DNA of 64,000 bases from Psychromarinibacter sp048262455 (GCA_048262455.1 JBLXFD010000016.1:35245-99244); one strand, 5' to 3'; shown: positions 1 to 8,862, numbered from the stretch's first letter. Made by a program: numbers and translations. Notes: generated from the letters alone by a model not told the origin.

Positions 1-873
1 TTTCTTCTGCCTCGGGTTGAGCGCGTCGTTCAGCCCCTCGCCCAGCAGCGAGAAGGACAGCACCGTCAGGACGATCGCCACGCCGGGAATCGCGGCGCAG
101 TACCAGGCGCTGCGCAGCACCGAGCGCCCCTGCCCGATCATGTTGCCCCAGCTGGCATAGTTGGGATCGCCCAGCGCCAGGAAAGCCAGCGCGCTTTCCA
201 GCAGGATCGACAGCGCCATGACCACCGAGGCGTAGACCACGATGGGCGGGATCGCGTTGGGCATGATCTCCTTGAAGATCATCGCGGTATTCGACACCCC
301 GAGGTTGCGCGCGGCATCCACGAACTCGCGGTTGCGCAGGGCCATGAACTCTGCCCGCACCATGCGCGCGGGGGCGGTCCAGCTGACGATGCCGATAGCC
401 AGGGCGATCCACTCGATCTTGGACCCGAGGATCGCCACCAGCGTCAGCAGCAGCACGAAGCTGGGGATCGTCTGGAAGGCCTCGGTGATGCGCATCAGCA
501 CGTCGTCCACCCAGCCGCCGAAGTAACCCGAGAGCGCGCCGATCAGGATGCCGATGACGATCGAGATCAGCGTGGCCACCACCCCCACCAGCAGCGAGAT
601 CCGCGCGCCGTAAAGCAGCATCGACAGGATGTCGCGGCCCAGCTGGTCGGTGCCCAGCGGTGTCGCCGCGTTGACGAAGGGCGCGGTCAGCGGGTCGCCC
701 GCGCGGCGCAGCGGATCGCCCGGGTCCACCACCCCCGCCAGCAGCGCCATGGCGACGATGATGCCGAACAGGAACAGCCCCAACAGCGCGGCCCGGTTGC
801 GCCGGAAGCGGCGCCACAGGACCACCGGCCGGGACGGCTCCGGCGGCGGAAGATGCGTGTCGGCCAAGGTCAT
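1..873 (-). CDS. Peptide/nickel-type ABC transporter permease (DppC-like), 3' end cut by window edge
   Basis: Inner-membrane permease that would pair with the DppB-like protein to import a peptide or similar solute. The visible 291 codons run from a short cytoplasmic N-terminus and first membrane segment to a C-terminus reading LNDALNPRQKK, the usual ending of DppC proteins, so only a few codons and the stop are missing. The cytoplasmic EAA loop (AARNLGVS) that contacts the ATPase is visible around bases 300-340. The ATG overlaps the stop of the preceding permease gene (ATGA), indicating translational coupling. Family assignment is firm; the substrate is unknown. The ATPase genes are presumably beyond the left edge. 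Confidence 0.9.
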   Translation of the reverse strand, partial: MTLADTHLPPPEPSRPVVLWRRFRRNRAALLGLFLFGIIVAMALLAGVVDPGDPLRRAGDPLTAPFVNAATPLGTDQLGRDILSMLLYGARISLLVGVVATLISIVIGILIGALSGYFGGWVDDVLMRITEAFQTIPSFVLLLTLVAILGSKIEWIALAIGIVSWTAPARMVRAEFMALRNREFVDAARNLGVSNTAMIFKEIMPNAIPPIVVYASVVMALSILLESALAFLALGDPNYASWGNMIGQGRSVLRSAWYCAAIPGVAIVLTVLSFSLLGEGLNDALNPRQKK

Positions 874-1859
874 TTCAACTGGATCCTGCTGTCGAGACGG
901 GCGTATAGAAGGTCGGTCGCGAAGTTCACCACCACCACGATGATCGAGCACAGGAAGATGATCCCCATCAGCGTGTTCATGTCGCGCTGGATCACCGACT
1001 GGTAGGCCAGCTGGCCCAGCCCCGGCAGGGTGAAGATCGTCTCGACCACCACTGATCCCCCCAGCACCGTCGAGAACTGCAGCCCCAGCAGCGTCACCAC
1101 CGGCAGCAGCGCGTTGCGCATGATGTGGTGCACCATCAGCCGGGTCTCGGAGGCGCCCTTGGCGCGGGCGGTGCGCACGTAGTCGAGTTCCGCCACCTCC
1201 AGCACCGAGGCGCGCATCAGGCGCAGGTAGAACGACAGGTAGATCAGCGACAGCGCGGCGGTGGGCATGACAAGGTGCCGGGCCACGTCCACCACGTGGT
1301 CCCAGCCGGTGTAGAACCCGGTGATGGTCTTGATCCCGCCCACCGGCAGCCAGCCCAGCTTGACCGAGAACAGCAGGATCATCATCAGCGACAGGAAGAA
1401 GCTGGGGGTGGCGTAGAAGATCAGCCCCAGCGTGGAAATCATGTTGTCCGAGACGGAATAGGCCCGGCGCGCGGCGATGGCGCCCAGCGCGATGCCGGTG
1501 ATGAAGGCGACGCTCAGCGAGGTGGCCATCAGCAGCAGCGTGGTGCCCAGCCGGTCCATCAGCACCGCCGAGACGGGTTGCTCGTAGACGAAGGACCAGC
1601 CGAAATCGAAGGTGGCCAGCTTCAGCATGTAGCGCCAGAGCTGCACCCAGACCGGCTGATCCAGCCCGTATTCCGCCCGCAGCCGCTCGATGAAGGCCGC
1701 GTCGGCGCCGCCCATGTCGCCCACCAGCGCGTCGACGGTGTCGCCCGGCGCCAGTTTCAGCAGCAGGAAGGTGCCGATCATGATCAGGATGATCACCGGC
1801 ACCGCCTGCAGCAGGCGCCGCAGGGCATAGGTCAGGATCGGGGGAAAGGGCAGCGACAT
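870..1859 (-). CDS. Peptide/nickel-type ABC transporter permease (DppB-like)
   Basis: Inner-membrane permease of 329 residues, normal for the DppB/OppB family. It starts with the typical short N-terminus and first membrane segment (residues about 10-32), followed by a periplasmic stretch containing YGLDQPVWVQ, the usual DppB signature after helix 1. An EAA-type loop (RTARAKGASE) lies around residue 230. It is the middle gene of a minus-strand operon after the binding protein and before the DppC-like permease. A 112-base gap with a stem-loop separates it from the binding-protein gene. Transported solute unknown. Confidence 0.93.
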   Translation of the reverse strand: MSLPFPPILTYALRRLLQAVPVIILIMIGTFLLLKLAPGDTVDALVGDMGGADAAFIERLRAEYGLDQPVWVQLWRYMLKLATFDFGWSFVYEQPVSAVLMDRLGTTLLLMATSLSVAFITGIALGAIAARRAYSVSDNMISTLGLIFYATPSFFLSLMMILLFSVKLGWLPVGGIKTITGFYTGWDHVVDVARHLVMPTAALSLIYLSFYLRLMRASVLEVAELDYVRTARAKGASETRLMVHHIMRNALLPVVTLLGLQFSTVLGGSVVVETIFTLPGLGQLAYQSVIQRDMNTLMGIIFLCSIIVVVVNFATDLLYARLDSRIQLK

Positions 1860-1930
1860 CGGGCCTGGCTTTCTGCATCCGCCGCGCGGCGGACGGTGGG
1901 GTCTTGGGTCTGTCAGGGTCGTGGAAAGGC

Positions 1931-1964
1931 GGCCGGGCGGCGCCGCTGTGGACGCCGCCCGGCC
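1931..1964 (-). promoter_or_regulatory. Intercistronic stem-loop after the binding-protein gene
   Basis: Perfect 12-bp inverted repeat (1931-1942 with 1953-1964, 10-nt loop) seven bases after the stop of the binding-protein gene and before the permease gene. On the minus strand it is followed by only three T residues (GCCTTTCC). It is more likely an mRNA-stabilising or partial-termination element than a full terminator. Confidence 0.6.
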
Positions 1965-1971
1965 GGCCGGA

Positions 1972-3570
1972 TCACTCGTCCAGCCAGAGGTCGTACCAGC
2001 TGCTGGAGTTCCACCGCGGCGTGTTGTGGTGGTTCTTCAGGTTCTTGTTGGTCACCGAGATGAAGGGATGCTCGATCGCGAAGATCACCGGCAGCTCCTC
2101 CATCGCGCGGCGCTGGATCTCGTGGTACATCGAGGCCCGCTTTTCCGCGTCCAGTTCAGAGGCCGCCGCGTCGATCATCGCGTCGATCTCGTCGTTCTTC
2201 CAGCCGAACTGGTTGGTCCAGGGCGAGCCCTCCGGCAGGCCCGAGCGCAGCCATACCATGGTGGACACGGCGGGGTCGGACCGGAACTGGTGCCAGCCGT
2301 TGGCGGTGTCGAAGTCATGGTCGCGGTAGACGCCGTTCAGGAAGCCCGGCGCGTCGTTGTTCAGCAGCTCGACGTCGATGTCGATCGCCTTCATCGCCTG
2401 GGCGAAGTACTCGCCCCACAGCTGGGTATACTCGCCCCAGGGTGCCGGCCGGTGCCGCAGCTTGAAGCGGAAGCCGTCGTCCTTCACCGGGTAGCCGGCG
2501 TCGTCCAGCATCTGCTTGGCCTTCTCGACGTCGTACTCGTAGGTGGGCACCTCGTCGGTGTAGTTGTCGCCGCCCACCGAGGGCACGGGGCCCCGGCCCG
2601 GCTTGGCGAAGCCGCGCATGATGTTCTCGATCGCGAAATCGATGTCCAGCCCGTGGTAGATCGCCCGGCGCACGTTCACGTCGGCGAGGATCGGGTTGCG
2701 GTGGTTGAACTCGATGGTGGAGTGGGCGACGTTGTTCTCGTAACCCTCTGTGCCCACGTCGAAACGCTCGTCTTCGGACAACCGCTCGACATCCGCCATG
2801 GACACGCCGATGAAGCCGGATTCATGCACCTCCCCCGCCTCGAGCGCCGCGCCGGCGGCGGACTTGTCGGGGATGAACCGCCAGACGATGCGGTCGAGAT
2901 AGGGAAACTCCTCGCCGCGCCAGTAGTCGTCGTTGCGCTCGGCGATCACGTACTGGCCGCGCTCGTATTCCACGAACTTGAACGGGCCGGTGCCCACGGG
3001 GGCGGTGTTGTACTCGTTCTTCAGGATGTCGGTGCCCTCGTAGAGGTGCTTGGGCACTGGATGGCCGAGGTCGGGCATGGCGGCCACGAACAGGTCCATC
3101 GGCATCGGCTGCGAGTAGTTGAAGACCGCGGTGTGCGGGTCGGGGCAGTCGACGGATTCCAGGTTCGCCTGCAGCGAGGAGGAATAGTTCAGCAGTTCCT
3201 TCCACATGCTCATGGCGGTGAAGGCCACGTCGTCGCACTGGAAATCCTCGCCGTCATGCCACTTGACGCCCTCGCGCAGCTTCACGGTGATGGTCTTGCC
3301 GTCCTCGGTGCCGGACCATTCGGTCGCCAGCACCGGCTCGTACCCGTCGTAGCTTTTGTCGATCAGCGGTTCGATGATCTTGCCGGAGATCGAGTAGACC
3401 CCGGTGGACGCCCGCAGCGCGGGGTTCAGGATGCGCTGCTCGCTGGCCATGTGGATCACGGCGGTGCCGCCGCGCTTGGGTTCTTCCTGGGCCAGAGCGG
3501 GGCCTGCGGCCAGTACCAGCCCGGCGCAGCCCGCCGCGGTCCAGCCCCCCATCGCGTAGAATTTCCTCAT
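1972..3570 (-). CDS. ABC transporter substrate-binding protein, family 5 (peptide/oligopeptide type)
   Basis: Periplasmic solute-binding protein of 532 residues that would deliver its ligand to the two permeases that follow. The ATG at 3570 is chosen because a strong GGAGGG ribosome site precedes it and a Sec signal peptide (MRKFYAMGG... ending ALAQ) follows; an upstream in-frame ATG at 3696 would add 42 residues before the signal. The mature part has the SBP_bac_5 layout: LNPALRA near the start, then LREGVKWHDGE and FTAMSMWK. First gene of the operon. The ligand cannot be read from sequence; the N-terminal pattern resembles peptide binders. Confidence 0.92.
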   Translation of the reverse strand: MRKFYAMGGWTAAGCAGLVLAAGPALAQEEPKRGGTAVIHMASEQRILNPALRASTGVYSISGKIIEPLIDKSYDGYEPVLATEWSGTEDGKTITVKLREGVKWHDGEDFQCDDVAFTAMSMWKELLNYSSSLQANLESVDCPDPHTAVFNYSQPMPMDLFVAAMPDLGHPVPKHLYEGTDILKNEYNTAPVGTGPFKFVEYERGQYVIAERNDDYWRGEEFPYLDRIVWRFIPDKSAAGAALEAGEVHESGFIGVSMADVERLSEDERFDVGTEGYENNVAHSTIEFNHRNPILADVNVRRAIYHGLDIDFAIENIMRGFAKPGRGPVPSVGGDNYTDEVPTYEYDVEKAKQMLDDAGYPVKDDGFRFKLRHRPAPWGEYTQLWGEYFAQAMKAIDIDVELLNNDAPGFLNGVYRDHDFDTANGWHQFRSDPAVSTMVWLRSGLPEGSPWTNQFGWKNDEIDAMIDAAASELDAEKRASMYHEIQRRAMEELPVIFAIEHPFISVTNKNLKNHHNTPRWNSSSWYDLWLDE

Positions 3571-3643
3571 CCGCTTTCCCTCCTTGGCGATCACGTTGTT
3601 CCAGACGCATCCGGCGCCCTTGCGGCCGGAGAGTGAGCCGAAG

Positions 3644-3660
3644 CTTGACACAAGGTCAAG
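3644..3660. promoter_or_regulatory. Inverted repeat CTTGAC-N5-GTCAAG in a divergent promoter region
   Basis: The 297-base gap 3571-3867 separates the binding-protein gene (-) from the VOC gene (+) and is richer in A+T than its surroundings. It holds a perfect 6-bp inverted repeat (3644-3649 with 3655-3660, 5-nt spacer) about 75 bases upstream of the binding-protein start, and an extended -10-like TGCTAGAAT at 3696-3704 on the plus strand. Either could belong to regulation by the Lrp-type protein encoded at 4725-5237; this is inference. Confidence 0.35.
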
Positions 3661-3867
3661 ATTTATCTTCAAATCCGCCCCAGCTACCAATTCCATGCTA
3701 GAATATCGCGCATCCGTGGTAATGAAATTCGCAAATCACGAAGGAAGCGAGAACCACGTACCGATCTGAAGTGGTTTTTGGAACGCCGCCGGTGCGCCGG
3801 CGCCACCAGCCCGGACGCCCATTCCGCGGACCCCCTTTATCCGCGCCCCATCAGGAAAGTGCCACCC

Positions 3868-4728
3868 ATGAGTCACCCCGTCAAAGGCATCGATCACTGC
3901 TTCAGCCTGGTTCACGACCTGGACGATGCCGCCGCGCAGTTCCGCCGGCTCGGCTTCACCGTGTCGCCGCGCGGCCTGCATTCCGAGGCCAAGGGCTCTG
4001 CCAACCACACCATCATGTTCCCCGAGGATTACTACGAGCTGCTGGGCCTGCTGCGGCAGACCCCCGCCAACAAGGCGCGCCACGAGATGCTGCAGGACCG
4101 CGGCGAGGGGCTGCACGCCATCGCCTGCCGCATCGACGACGCCCGCGCGGCCGAGACGGCATTGACCGGGCTGGGGATCGGCACCCACGGGCTGGGCGAC
4201 TTCGAGCGGCCGGTGGACCTGCCCGGCGGGGAAAAGGGCGTCGCCGCCTTCTCCACCCTGTTCTTCGCGGCGGAGGAGGTGCCGGCGGGCGCGGTCTTCA
4301 TGTGCCAGCACCGCAGTCCCGAGACTGTCTGGCTGCCGGAGCTGCTGGAGCACGAGAACACCGCCTGCGGCCTTGCCGGCATCGTGGTGCTGAGCGACGC
4401 GCCGGAGGCGGACGCAGGCCGGTTCGCGCGGCTCTGGGCGGACGGCAAGGTCACGGGGACCGAGGGCGGCGCGGTGGTGGACACCGGCGCGCGGTCGGCC
4501 CCGCTGCTGGTGCTGACGGAAGAGGCCTTTGCCGCACGCTACCCCGGCACCGACCTCGCCGCCCTGCCCCGCGGCGCCTTCGCGGCCCTGCGGGTCAAGG
4601 TGCGCGACATGGCGGCGGCGAAGGCCGTGCTGAACGGCGCCGGGGTGCCCTGGGCGGACACCGGCGACGGCATCTTCGTCGGCCCCGGCCAGGCCGCCGG
4701 CACGGTGGTGGAGTTCGTTCCCGCATGA
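3868..4728 (+). CDS. VOC superfamily (glyoxalase-like) protein
   Basis: Cytosolic protein of 286 residues with a glyoxalase-like fold. The N-terminal half begins GIDHCFSLVHDLDDAAAQF and contains FPEDYYELLGLL, the beta-alpha-beta module of VOC proteins with a candidate metal His near residue 10 and Glu in YYEL. The C-terminal half repeats the module less clearly. VOC proteins include lyases, isomerases, dioxygenases and resistance proteins, so the reaction is not fixed. The ATG at 3868 is chosen for the AGGAAAG ribosome site; an earlier in-frame ATG at 3778 lacks one. Its stop overlaps the start of the Lrp-type regulator (ATGA), so the two are co-translated. Confidence 0.85.
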   Translation: MSHPVKGIDHCFSLVHDLDDAAAQFRRLGFTVSPRGLHSEAKGSANHTIMFPEDYYELLGLLRQTPANKARHEMLQDRGEGLHAIACRIDDARAAETALTGLGIGTHGLGDFERPVDLPGGEKGVAAFSTLFFAAEEVPAGAVFMCQHRSPETVWLPELLEHENTACGLAGIVVLSDAPEADAGRFARLWADGKVTGTEGGAVVDTGARSAPLLVLTEEAFAARYPGTDLAALPRGAFAALRVKVRDMAAAKAVLNGAGVPWADTGDGIFVGPGQAAGTVVEFVPA

Positions 4729-5237
4729 GCACCCCCAAGACCCGGCGCACCGCCGCGAAGCCGGCAGAGCAGGCCAGCTTCGACGCGCTCGACCGCCAGA
4801 TCCTGGACATCATCCAGGAGAACAGCGACGTGCCCATCAGCGCCATCGCCGAGGCGGTGGGCCTGACCCCCACCCCCTGCTGGCGGCGCATCAAGCGGAT
4901 GGAGGAATCCGGGCTGATCGCGAAACGCGTGGCGCTGGTGGACCAGGCCATGGCCAAGGTGCCGATGACGGTCTTCATCGGCATCAGCACCCCACGGCAC
5001 GAGAAGGACTGGATCGACAGGTTCCGCGTGCTGATCGACGAGATCCCCGAGATCATCGAGGCCTACCGGCTGACCGGCACCGTGGATTACATCCTCAAGG
5101 TGGTGGTGCCAGACGTCACCGCCTACGACAACGTCTACAAGCGGATGGTGGAGAACCTCGATTTCACCATGGTCAACGGGATGATCTCTATGGAAGAGAT
5201 GAAGTTCACCACCGCGATCCCCACCCACTACATGTGA
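4725..5237 (+). CDS. Lrp/AsnC family transcriptional regulator
   Basis: DNA-binding regulator of 170 residues. An N-terminal tail rich in Lys, Arg and Ala precedes the AsnC-type helix-turn-helix (FDALDRQILDIIQEN, then ISAIAEAVGLTPTPCWRRI, about residues 17-60). The C-terminal ligand-sensing alpha-beta domain runs to the end and includes the TGTVDYILKVV core. Lrp-type regulators usually sense an amino acid or small acid and control a neighbouring gene. Overlap with the VOC gene stop suggests the pair is one functional unit; the divergent ABC operon is another possible target. Confidence 0.93.
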   Translation: MSTPKTRRTAAKPAEQASFDALDRQILDIIQENSDVPISAIAEAVGLTPTPCWRRIKRMEESGLIAKRVALVDQAMAKVPMTVFIGISTPRHEKDWIDRFRVLIDEIPEIIEAYRLTGTVDYILKVVVPDVTAYDNVYKRMVENLDFTMVNGMISMEEMKFTTAIPTHYM

Positions 5238-5334
5238 CGGTATATGTAACGGGCCGGCGGGCGGCGGGCCATTGAGCCAAGTCGGAACATGCCCGTTTGC
5301 CGGCGCGGGGCGACCAGCCCCGGGCCGCGCCCGA

Positions 5335-5351
5335 CCCTCCCAGCGGGAGGG
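5335..5351. other. Stem-loop in the 267-base convergent gap
   Basis: Perfect 7-bp stem (5335-5341 with 5345-5351) and 3-nt loop, in the gap 5238-5504 between the convergent Lrp-type and sensor-kinase genes. No T-run follows on either strand. It may terminate or insulate both transcripts; otherwise I see nothing in this gap. Confidence 0.35.
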
Positions 5352-5504
5352 CGCATTGGGGATGGCAGGCGCGGTGTCTGCATCATTCGGTGTGACGCGA
5401 TAAAGCGCGGGGTTCTGTCGTGGCGCCGGCGCCCTCCCAGGGTCGTTCGCGGCCCTCTTCGCCAAGGAACCGGAACTCTCCACCTGGTGGCGCGGGGCGA
5501 CCGG

Positions 5505-7478
5505 CTATGCCTCCTCCTCCGCCGCGGTGCTGTCGAAGGCGGACAGCGGGCAGCGCAGGCGCCAGCCGAGGCCTTGGGGGTCGAAGTCGATGCCCACCTC
5601 GCCCGACAGCGACGAGGCGGTCAGCCGGTCCAGCACCGTGGTGCCGAACCCGGTATGCTTCGGTTTCGTCACCGGCGGGCCGCCCCGCTCCTGCCAGGAC
5701 ATGCGGAATTCCTGCGCCGCCTCGTCCACCGTCCAGCGCACCTCGACCTTGCCGCTGTCGTTGCTCAGGCTGCCGTACTTGGCGGCATTGGTGGCCAGCT
5801 CGTGCAGCGCCATGCCAAGGGTCTGGGCGGCCGAGGGCGGCACCAGCACCGGCGGCCCCTCCACCGTCACCCGTCCGCCCGGCGCGGCGATATGCTTCAG
5901 CTGGTCGCGCACCAGGTCGCAAAGCGAGATGCGCTGCCACCTGTTGTTCACCAGCAGGTCCTGGTTCGCCGCCAGCGCCTGCAGCCGCTCGCCAAAGGTC
6001 TCGATGAAATCCTCCGGGGAGCGCACCGAGGTCTGCCGCGCGATCACCTGCACGATGGACAGCAGGTTCTTGCTGCGGTGGTTGACCTCGCGCATCAGCA
6101 TCTGCTGCACCGACTCTGACCGCTTACGCTCGGTGATGTCCTGGATCACCTTGATCAGGTAGGAGATTTTTCCGTCCGCGTCCCGCACGCAGCTGACGGT
6201 GGTATGGCCCCAGACCACCTGCCCGTCGCGCTGCACGAACCGCTTTTCCAGCTCGTATTCATCCGCCTCGCCCGCCGACAGCCGGCGCCAGGCCTCTTCG
6301 CCCATGGCTTGGTCGGCGGGATGGGTGAACTGCTCCAGCCGGTGGCCCTGCAACTCCTCCACCCCGTGGCCCAGCATCCGCGCCAGCCGGTCGTTGACCC
6401 GCACCAGCACCCCGTCGCCGCCGACGATGCCGATGCCCACGCCGGCGTTCTCGAAGGTGGCCTTGAACCGCTGCTCCGCCGCCTCGATGGCGCGGGTGCG
6501 CTCGGCGACCCGCAGCTCCAGCTCGTCGTTGATGCGGGCGAGGTCGGCCAGCGCCTGCCGCTGCTGGCGGATCACCGCGGCGACCACCAGCCCGGTGGAG
6601 GCGGCGACGAGGATCAGCACCTGCAGCTTGGCGTGCAGCTGGGCAAAGTCGGCGTCGGGCAGCGGCACGTCGCGGAAGCCCTGCGCGTGCACGCCGATGG
6701 CCAGCGTCAGCACCAGCACCGCCAGCGTCGCCCCGCGGAACTGGAACCGCACTGCCGCCCAGAGGATCGGCACCGGCAGCAGGAAGCCGTAAACCGCCTG
6801 GTTCGACAGCACCCAGAGGCTCAGCCCCAGCATCACCGCCCCGATCGCCAGCCCCTCGGCCAGCCGCGCCGGGCCCGGCCAGTCCCCGGCGCGCCAGGCG
6901 CGGGCGGCGGAGATCGCCAGCGGCGTGGCGATCAGGATCCCCGTGGCGTCCCCCAGCCACCAGATCGGCCAGGTGGCGGTGAAGGGGCTCTTGCCGGCGG
7001 CCGCGTTGATCGCGCTGCCCAGGGTGGCGCTGATGACGGGGGCGGCCAGCACCCCCACCACGAGGAAGGCCAGCACCTGCCCCAGGGTGGCGAAGCGCCG
7101 GAAGGGGGCGGAAAGCCGGGGCGCCAGCAAGCTCGCCGCCGCCAGCACCGCCGCCGCATTCGCCACGGCATAGCCCAGCGCCCAGGGCAGCGGGTTGTGG
7201 AACCACAGCGCGTTGCCCGTCAGCTCGCCCAGCGCGCCGAGGCCGAGCCACCAGCCCCAGGTGCGCGTCGGGTGCGTCAGCAGCATCGCCAGCACCACGC
7301 CGCTGGGGGGCCAGATGGTGATGGGGATGTCCGGGATCACCATCATCCAGCGGCCGAACCCGGCGGCGATCATGTAGGCGGCGTAGAAGACAAGCAGCAC
7401 CGAGGTCGCCGGCGGCGGCTCCAGCAGCGCCCGCCGCAGGCGCGGCGCCGGGTCGGACTGCGGATCTATCGCGGCCAT
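5505..7478 (-). CDS. MASE1-PAS-HWE family sensor histidine kinase
   Basis: Membrane sensor kinase of 657 residues. Residues about 25-305 form a multi-helix MASE1 sensory domain (IPITIWPPSGVVLAMLL is typical), followed by a short coiled coil (305-335), one PAS domain (335-455) and an HWE-type kinase. The kinase has phosphoacceptor His467 in REVNHRSKN, the N-box HELATNAAKYGSLS from 559, and the family-defining WQE at 595-597. A GGAGGAA ribosome site precedes the ATG. No response regulator is encoded beside it, so it is an orphan here. MASE1 ligands are mostly unknown; the kinase class is firm. Confidence 0.94.
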   Translation of the reverse strand: MAAIDPQSDPAPRLRRALLEPPPATSVLLVFYAAYMIAAGFGRWMMVIPDIPITIWPPSGVVLAMLLTHPTRTWGWWLGLGALGELTGNALWFHNPLPWALGYAVANAAAVLAAASLLAPRLSAPFRRFATLGQVLAFLVVGVLAAPVISATLGSAINAAAGKSPFTATWPIWWLGDATGILIATPLAISAARAWRAGDWPGPARLAEGLAIGAVMLGLSLWVLSNQAVYGFLLPVPILWAAVRFQFRGATLAVLVLTLAIGVHAQGFRDVPLPDADFAQLHAKLQVLILVAASTGLVVAAVIRQQRQALADLARINDELELRVAERTRAIEAAEQRFKATFENAGVGIGIVGGDGVLVRVNDRLARMLGHGVEELQGHRLEQFTHPADQAMGEEAWRRLSAGEADEYELEKRFVQRDGQVVWGHTTVSCVRDADGKISYLIKVIQDITERKRSESVQQMLMREVNHRSKNLLSIVQVIARQTSVRSPEDFIETFGERLQALAANQDLLVNNRWQRISLCDLVRDQLKHIAAPGGRVTVEGPPVLVPPSAAQTLGMALHELATNAAKYGSLSNDSGKVEVRWTVDEAAQEFRMSWQERGGPPVTKPKHTGFGTTVLDRLTASSLSGEVGIDFDPQGLGWRLRCPLSAFDSTAAEEEA

Positions 7479-7644
7479 TTGCGCGCGTTTCCTCCGGAAG
7501 GAGCCAAGGTGTCGGGACCGGTTTCGGCGGGAAGACCTGCGGCCCCCGGGAAGTGACAGCGGCCCCGTCCACGGCGCTATTCTTTATCGGCGCGGGGCGT
7601 CGATCAAGGGTTTATGCCGCGCGCCCGCCGCGCGGACGCCGGCC

Positions 7645-8703
7645 TCAGGCCCCCGGCAAGTGCAGCGCGGTGGGGATATAGGCGACCATCGGCGGCGCGG
7701 CGGGGTGTTCCAGCCGGTCCGCGAGGATCCGCATCAGCGCCTCGGCCCCGTCCGAACTGCGCCCGCCCGCAACCGGCAGCACCTCGCGGTGCTCCGAGGC
7801 GACGTCGGTGTGCCCCAGCATCACCACATCCAGGTCCTCGCCCGGCGTCAGCCCCGCCGCGCGCAGCGCCTCCAGCGTGCCGGCGCCGTCGGAGACCCCC
7901 ATCAGGATCAGCCCCTCGGGCGCGCCCGCCCCGCCCGCCCCCAGCCGCGCCAGCGCCTCGCCCAGCGCGGCGGCGGCGCTGTCGGTGGGATGGACGGGGC
8001 CGCGCAGCAGCTCCACCCGGGTTTGCAGCGCCCGGCCCTTCCAGTTGTCGAACCGCCCGAAGAACCTCCGCGCGGCAAGGATCGGCTGCGAGGCGCTGTC
8101 CAGCGAGACCAGCGCGATCCGGCTGTGCCCCCGCCCCGTCAGGTGATCCAGCGCCAGCGCCATGGCGTCTTCCCAGTCGATCCCCATCCGGTCCACGTCG
8201 ACCCCCGAGACCGTGTGCCCGTCCACCGCCACCGCCCGCGCCTTGGACTTCAGCACCGACAGCAGGCGGATCGGGATCGGCTCGTAATGCGACTGCAGCA
8301 CGATGGCATCGAAACGCGGCACGGTGCTGAGCACCTGCAGCAGGTGGTCGGTGTCGTGGTACGAGATTTGCACCGCCTTCCCGCCCAGCGCCCGCACCCG
8401 CTCCACCAGCGCCGCCTGCACCCGGGCGCAGCGTTCGTTCATGCTGGAGTTCGACAGGATCAGCAGGCTGTCCAGCGGCTGCGGCAGCCCGCCCTGCCCG
8501 GCCTTGGTCACATAGGTGCCCCGCCCCACCGCGGCGCTGACCTGCCCCGCGTCCTTCAGCTTGCCGATGGCCCGCTGCACCGTGCCCTGCCCGACCCCGT
8601 AGGTCTGCATCAGGGCCCGCACCGTGGGCAGGCGAGTGCCGTGGGGAGAGTCCTCCACCAGCCGGGTCAATTGGTTCAGCAGGGTCTGGGAGGGGGTGGG
8701 CAA
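7645..8703 (-). CDS. GntR-type HTH with LacI-type ligand-binding domain, transcriptional regulator
   Basis: Regulator of 352 residues joining a GntR winged helix (about 1-68; GTRLPTVRALMQTYGVGQGT is the recognition region) to a C-terminal periplasmic-binding-protein-like domain (about 80-350; LALDHLTGRGHSRIALVSLD and the spaced AVDG match LacI/GalR effector domains). Such chimeras generally sense a sugar-like ligand. It is divergent from the ABC/oxidoreductase operon starting at 8901, with two inverted repeats in the 197-base gap, so it most likely controls that operon and itself. Two Gfo/Idh/MocA genes in that operon fit a polyol or sugar ligand. Confidence 0.9.
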   Translation of the reverse strand: MPTPSQTLLNQLTRLVEDSPHGTRLPTVRALMQTYGVGQGTVQRAIGKLKDAGQVSAAVGRGTYVTKAGQGGLPQPLDSLLILSNSSMNERCARVQAALVERVRALGGKAVQISYHDTDHLLQVLSTVPRFDAIVLQSHYEPIPIRLLSVLKSKARAVAVDGHTVSGVDVDRMGIDWEDAMALALDHLTGRGHSRIALVSLDSASQPILAARRFFGRFDNWKGRALQTRVELLRGPVHPTDSAAAALGEALARLGAGGAGAPEGLILMGVSDGAGTLEALRAAGLTPGEDLDVVMLGHTDVASEHREVLPVAGGRSSDGAEALMRILADRLEHPAAPPMVAYIPTALHLPGA

Positions 8704-8727
8704 GGGAAAGGCTCCGTCCGGTGATTC

Positions 8728-8763
8728 TGGTACAAAGGTAGCGGGATATGGATAATTGTACCA
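8728..8763. promoter_or_regulatory. Candidate operator: TGGTACAA-N20-TTGTACCA
   Basis: Perfect 8-bp inverted repeat (8728-8735 with 8756-8763) around 20 bases, 25 bases upstream of the regulator gene start. Each arm is itself close to a TNGTACNA palindrome, a pattern compatible with GntR-type operators. It probably binds the protein encoded at 7645-8703 and overlaps that gene's promoter. Confidence 0.5.
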
Positions 8764-8831
8764 CAGGGAACGCGGCGCGATAGTTCATATTTTTATGGAT
8801 TTATGCACAGAATCCCACCGCAACAACCATC

Positions 8832-8862
8832 TTTACAGATACAAACCAGAATGTATTGTAAA
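8832..8862. promoter_or_regulatory. Second inverted repeat upstream of the ABC operon
   Basis: Imperfect palindrome: TTTACA-G-ATACA (8832-8843) mirrored by TGTAT-TGTAAA (8852-8862), about 38 bases before the TTG start of the ABC operon. It lies in an A+T-rich patch that must contain the operon promoter, so it is a second candidate binding site for the divergent regulator. Confidence 0.4.

Noticed and set aside
1..873. Truncated permease pseudogene at the left edge
   Set aside because: The frame is open to the window edge and its last visible residues match a normal DppC C-terminus, so it is simply cut by the window.
3584..3769. Possible 61-residue plus-strand gene in the 3571-3867 gap
   Set aside because: Lacks a ribosome site and would overlap the divergent promoter region and inverted repeat; no family resemblance.
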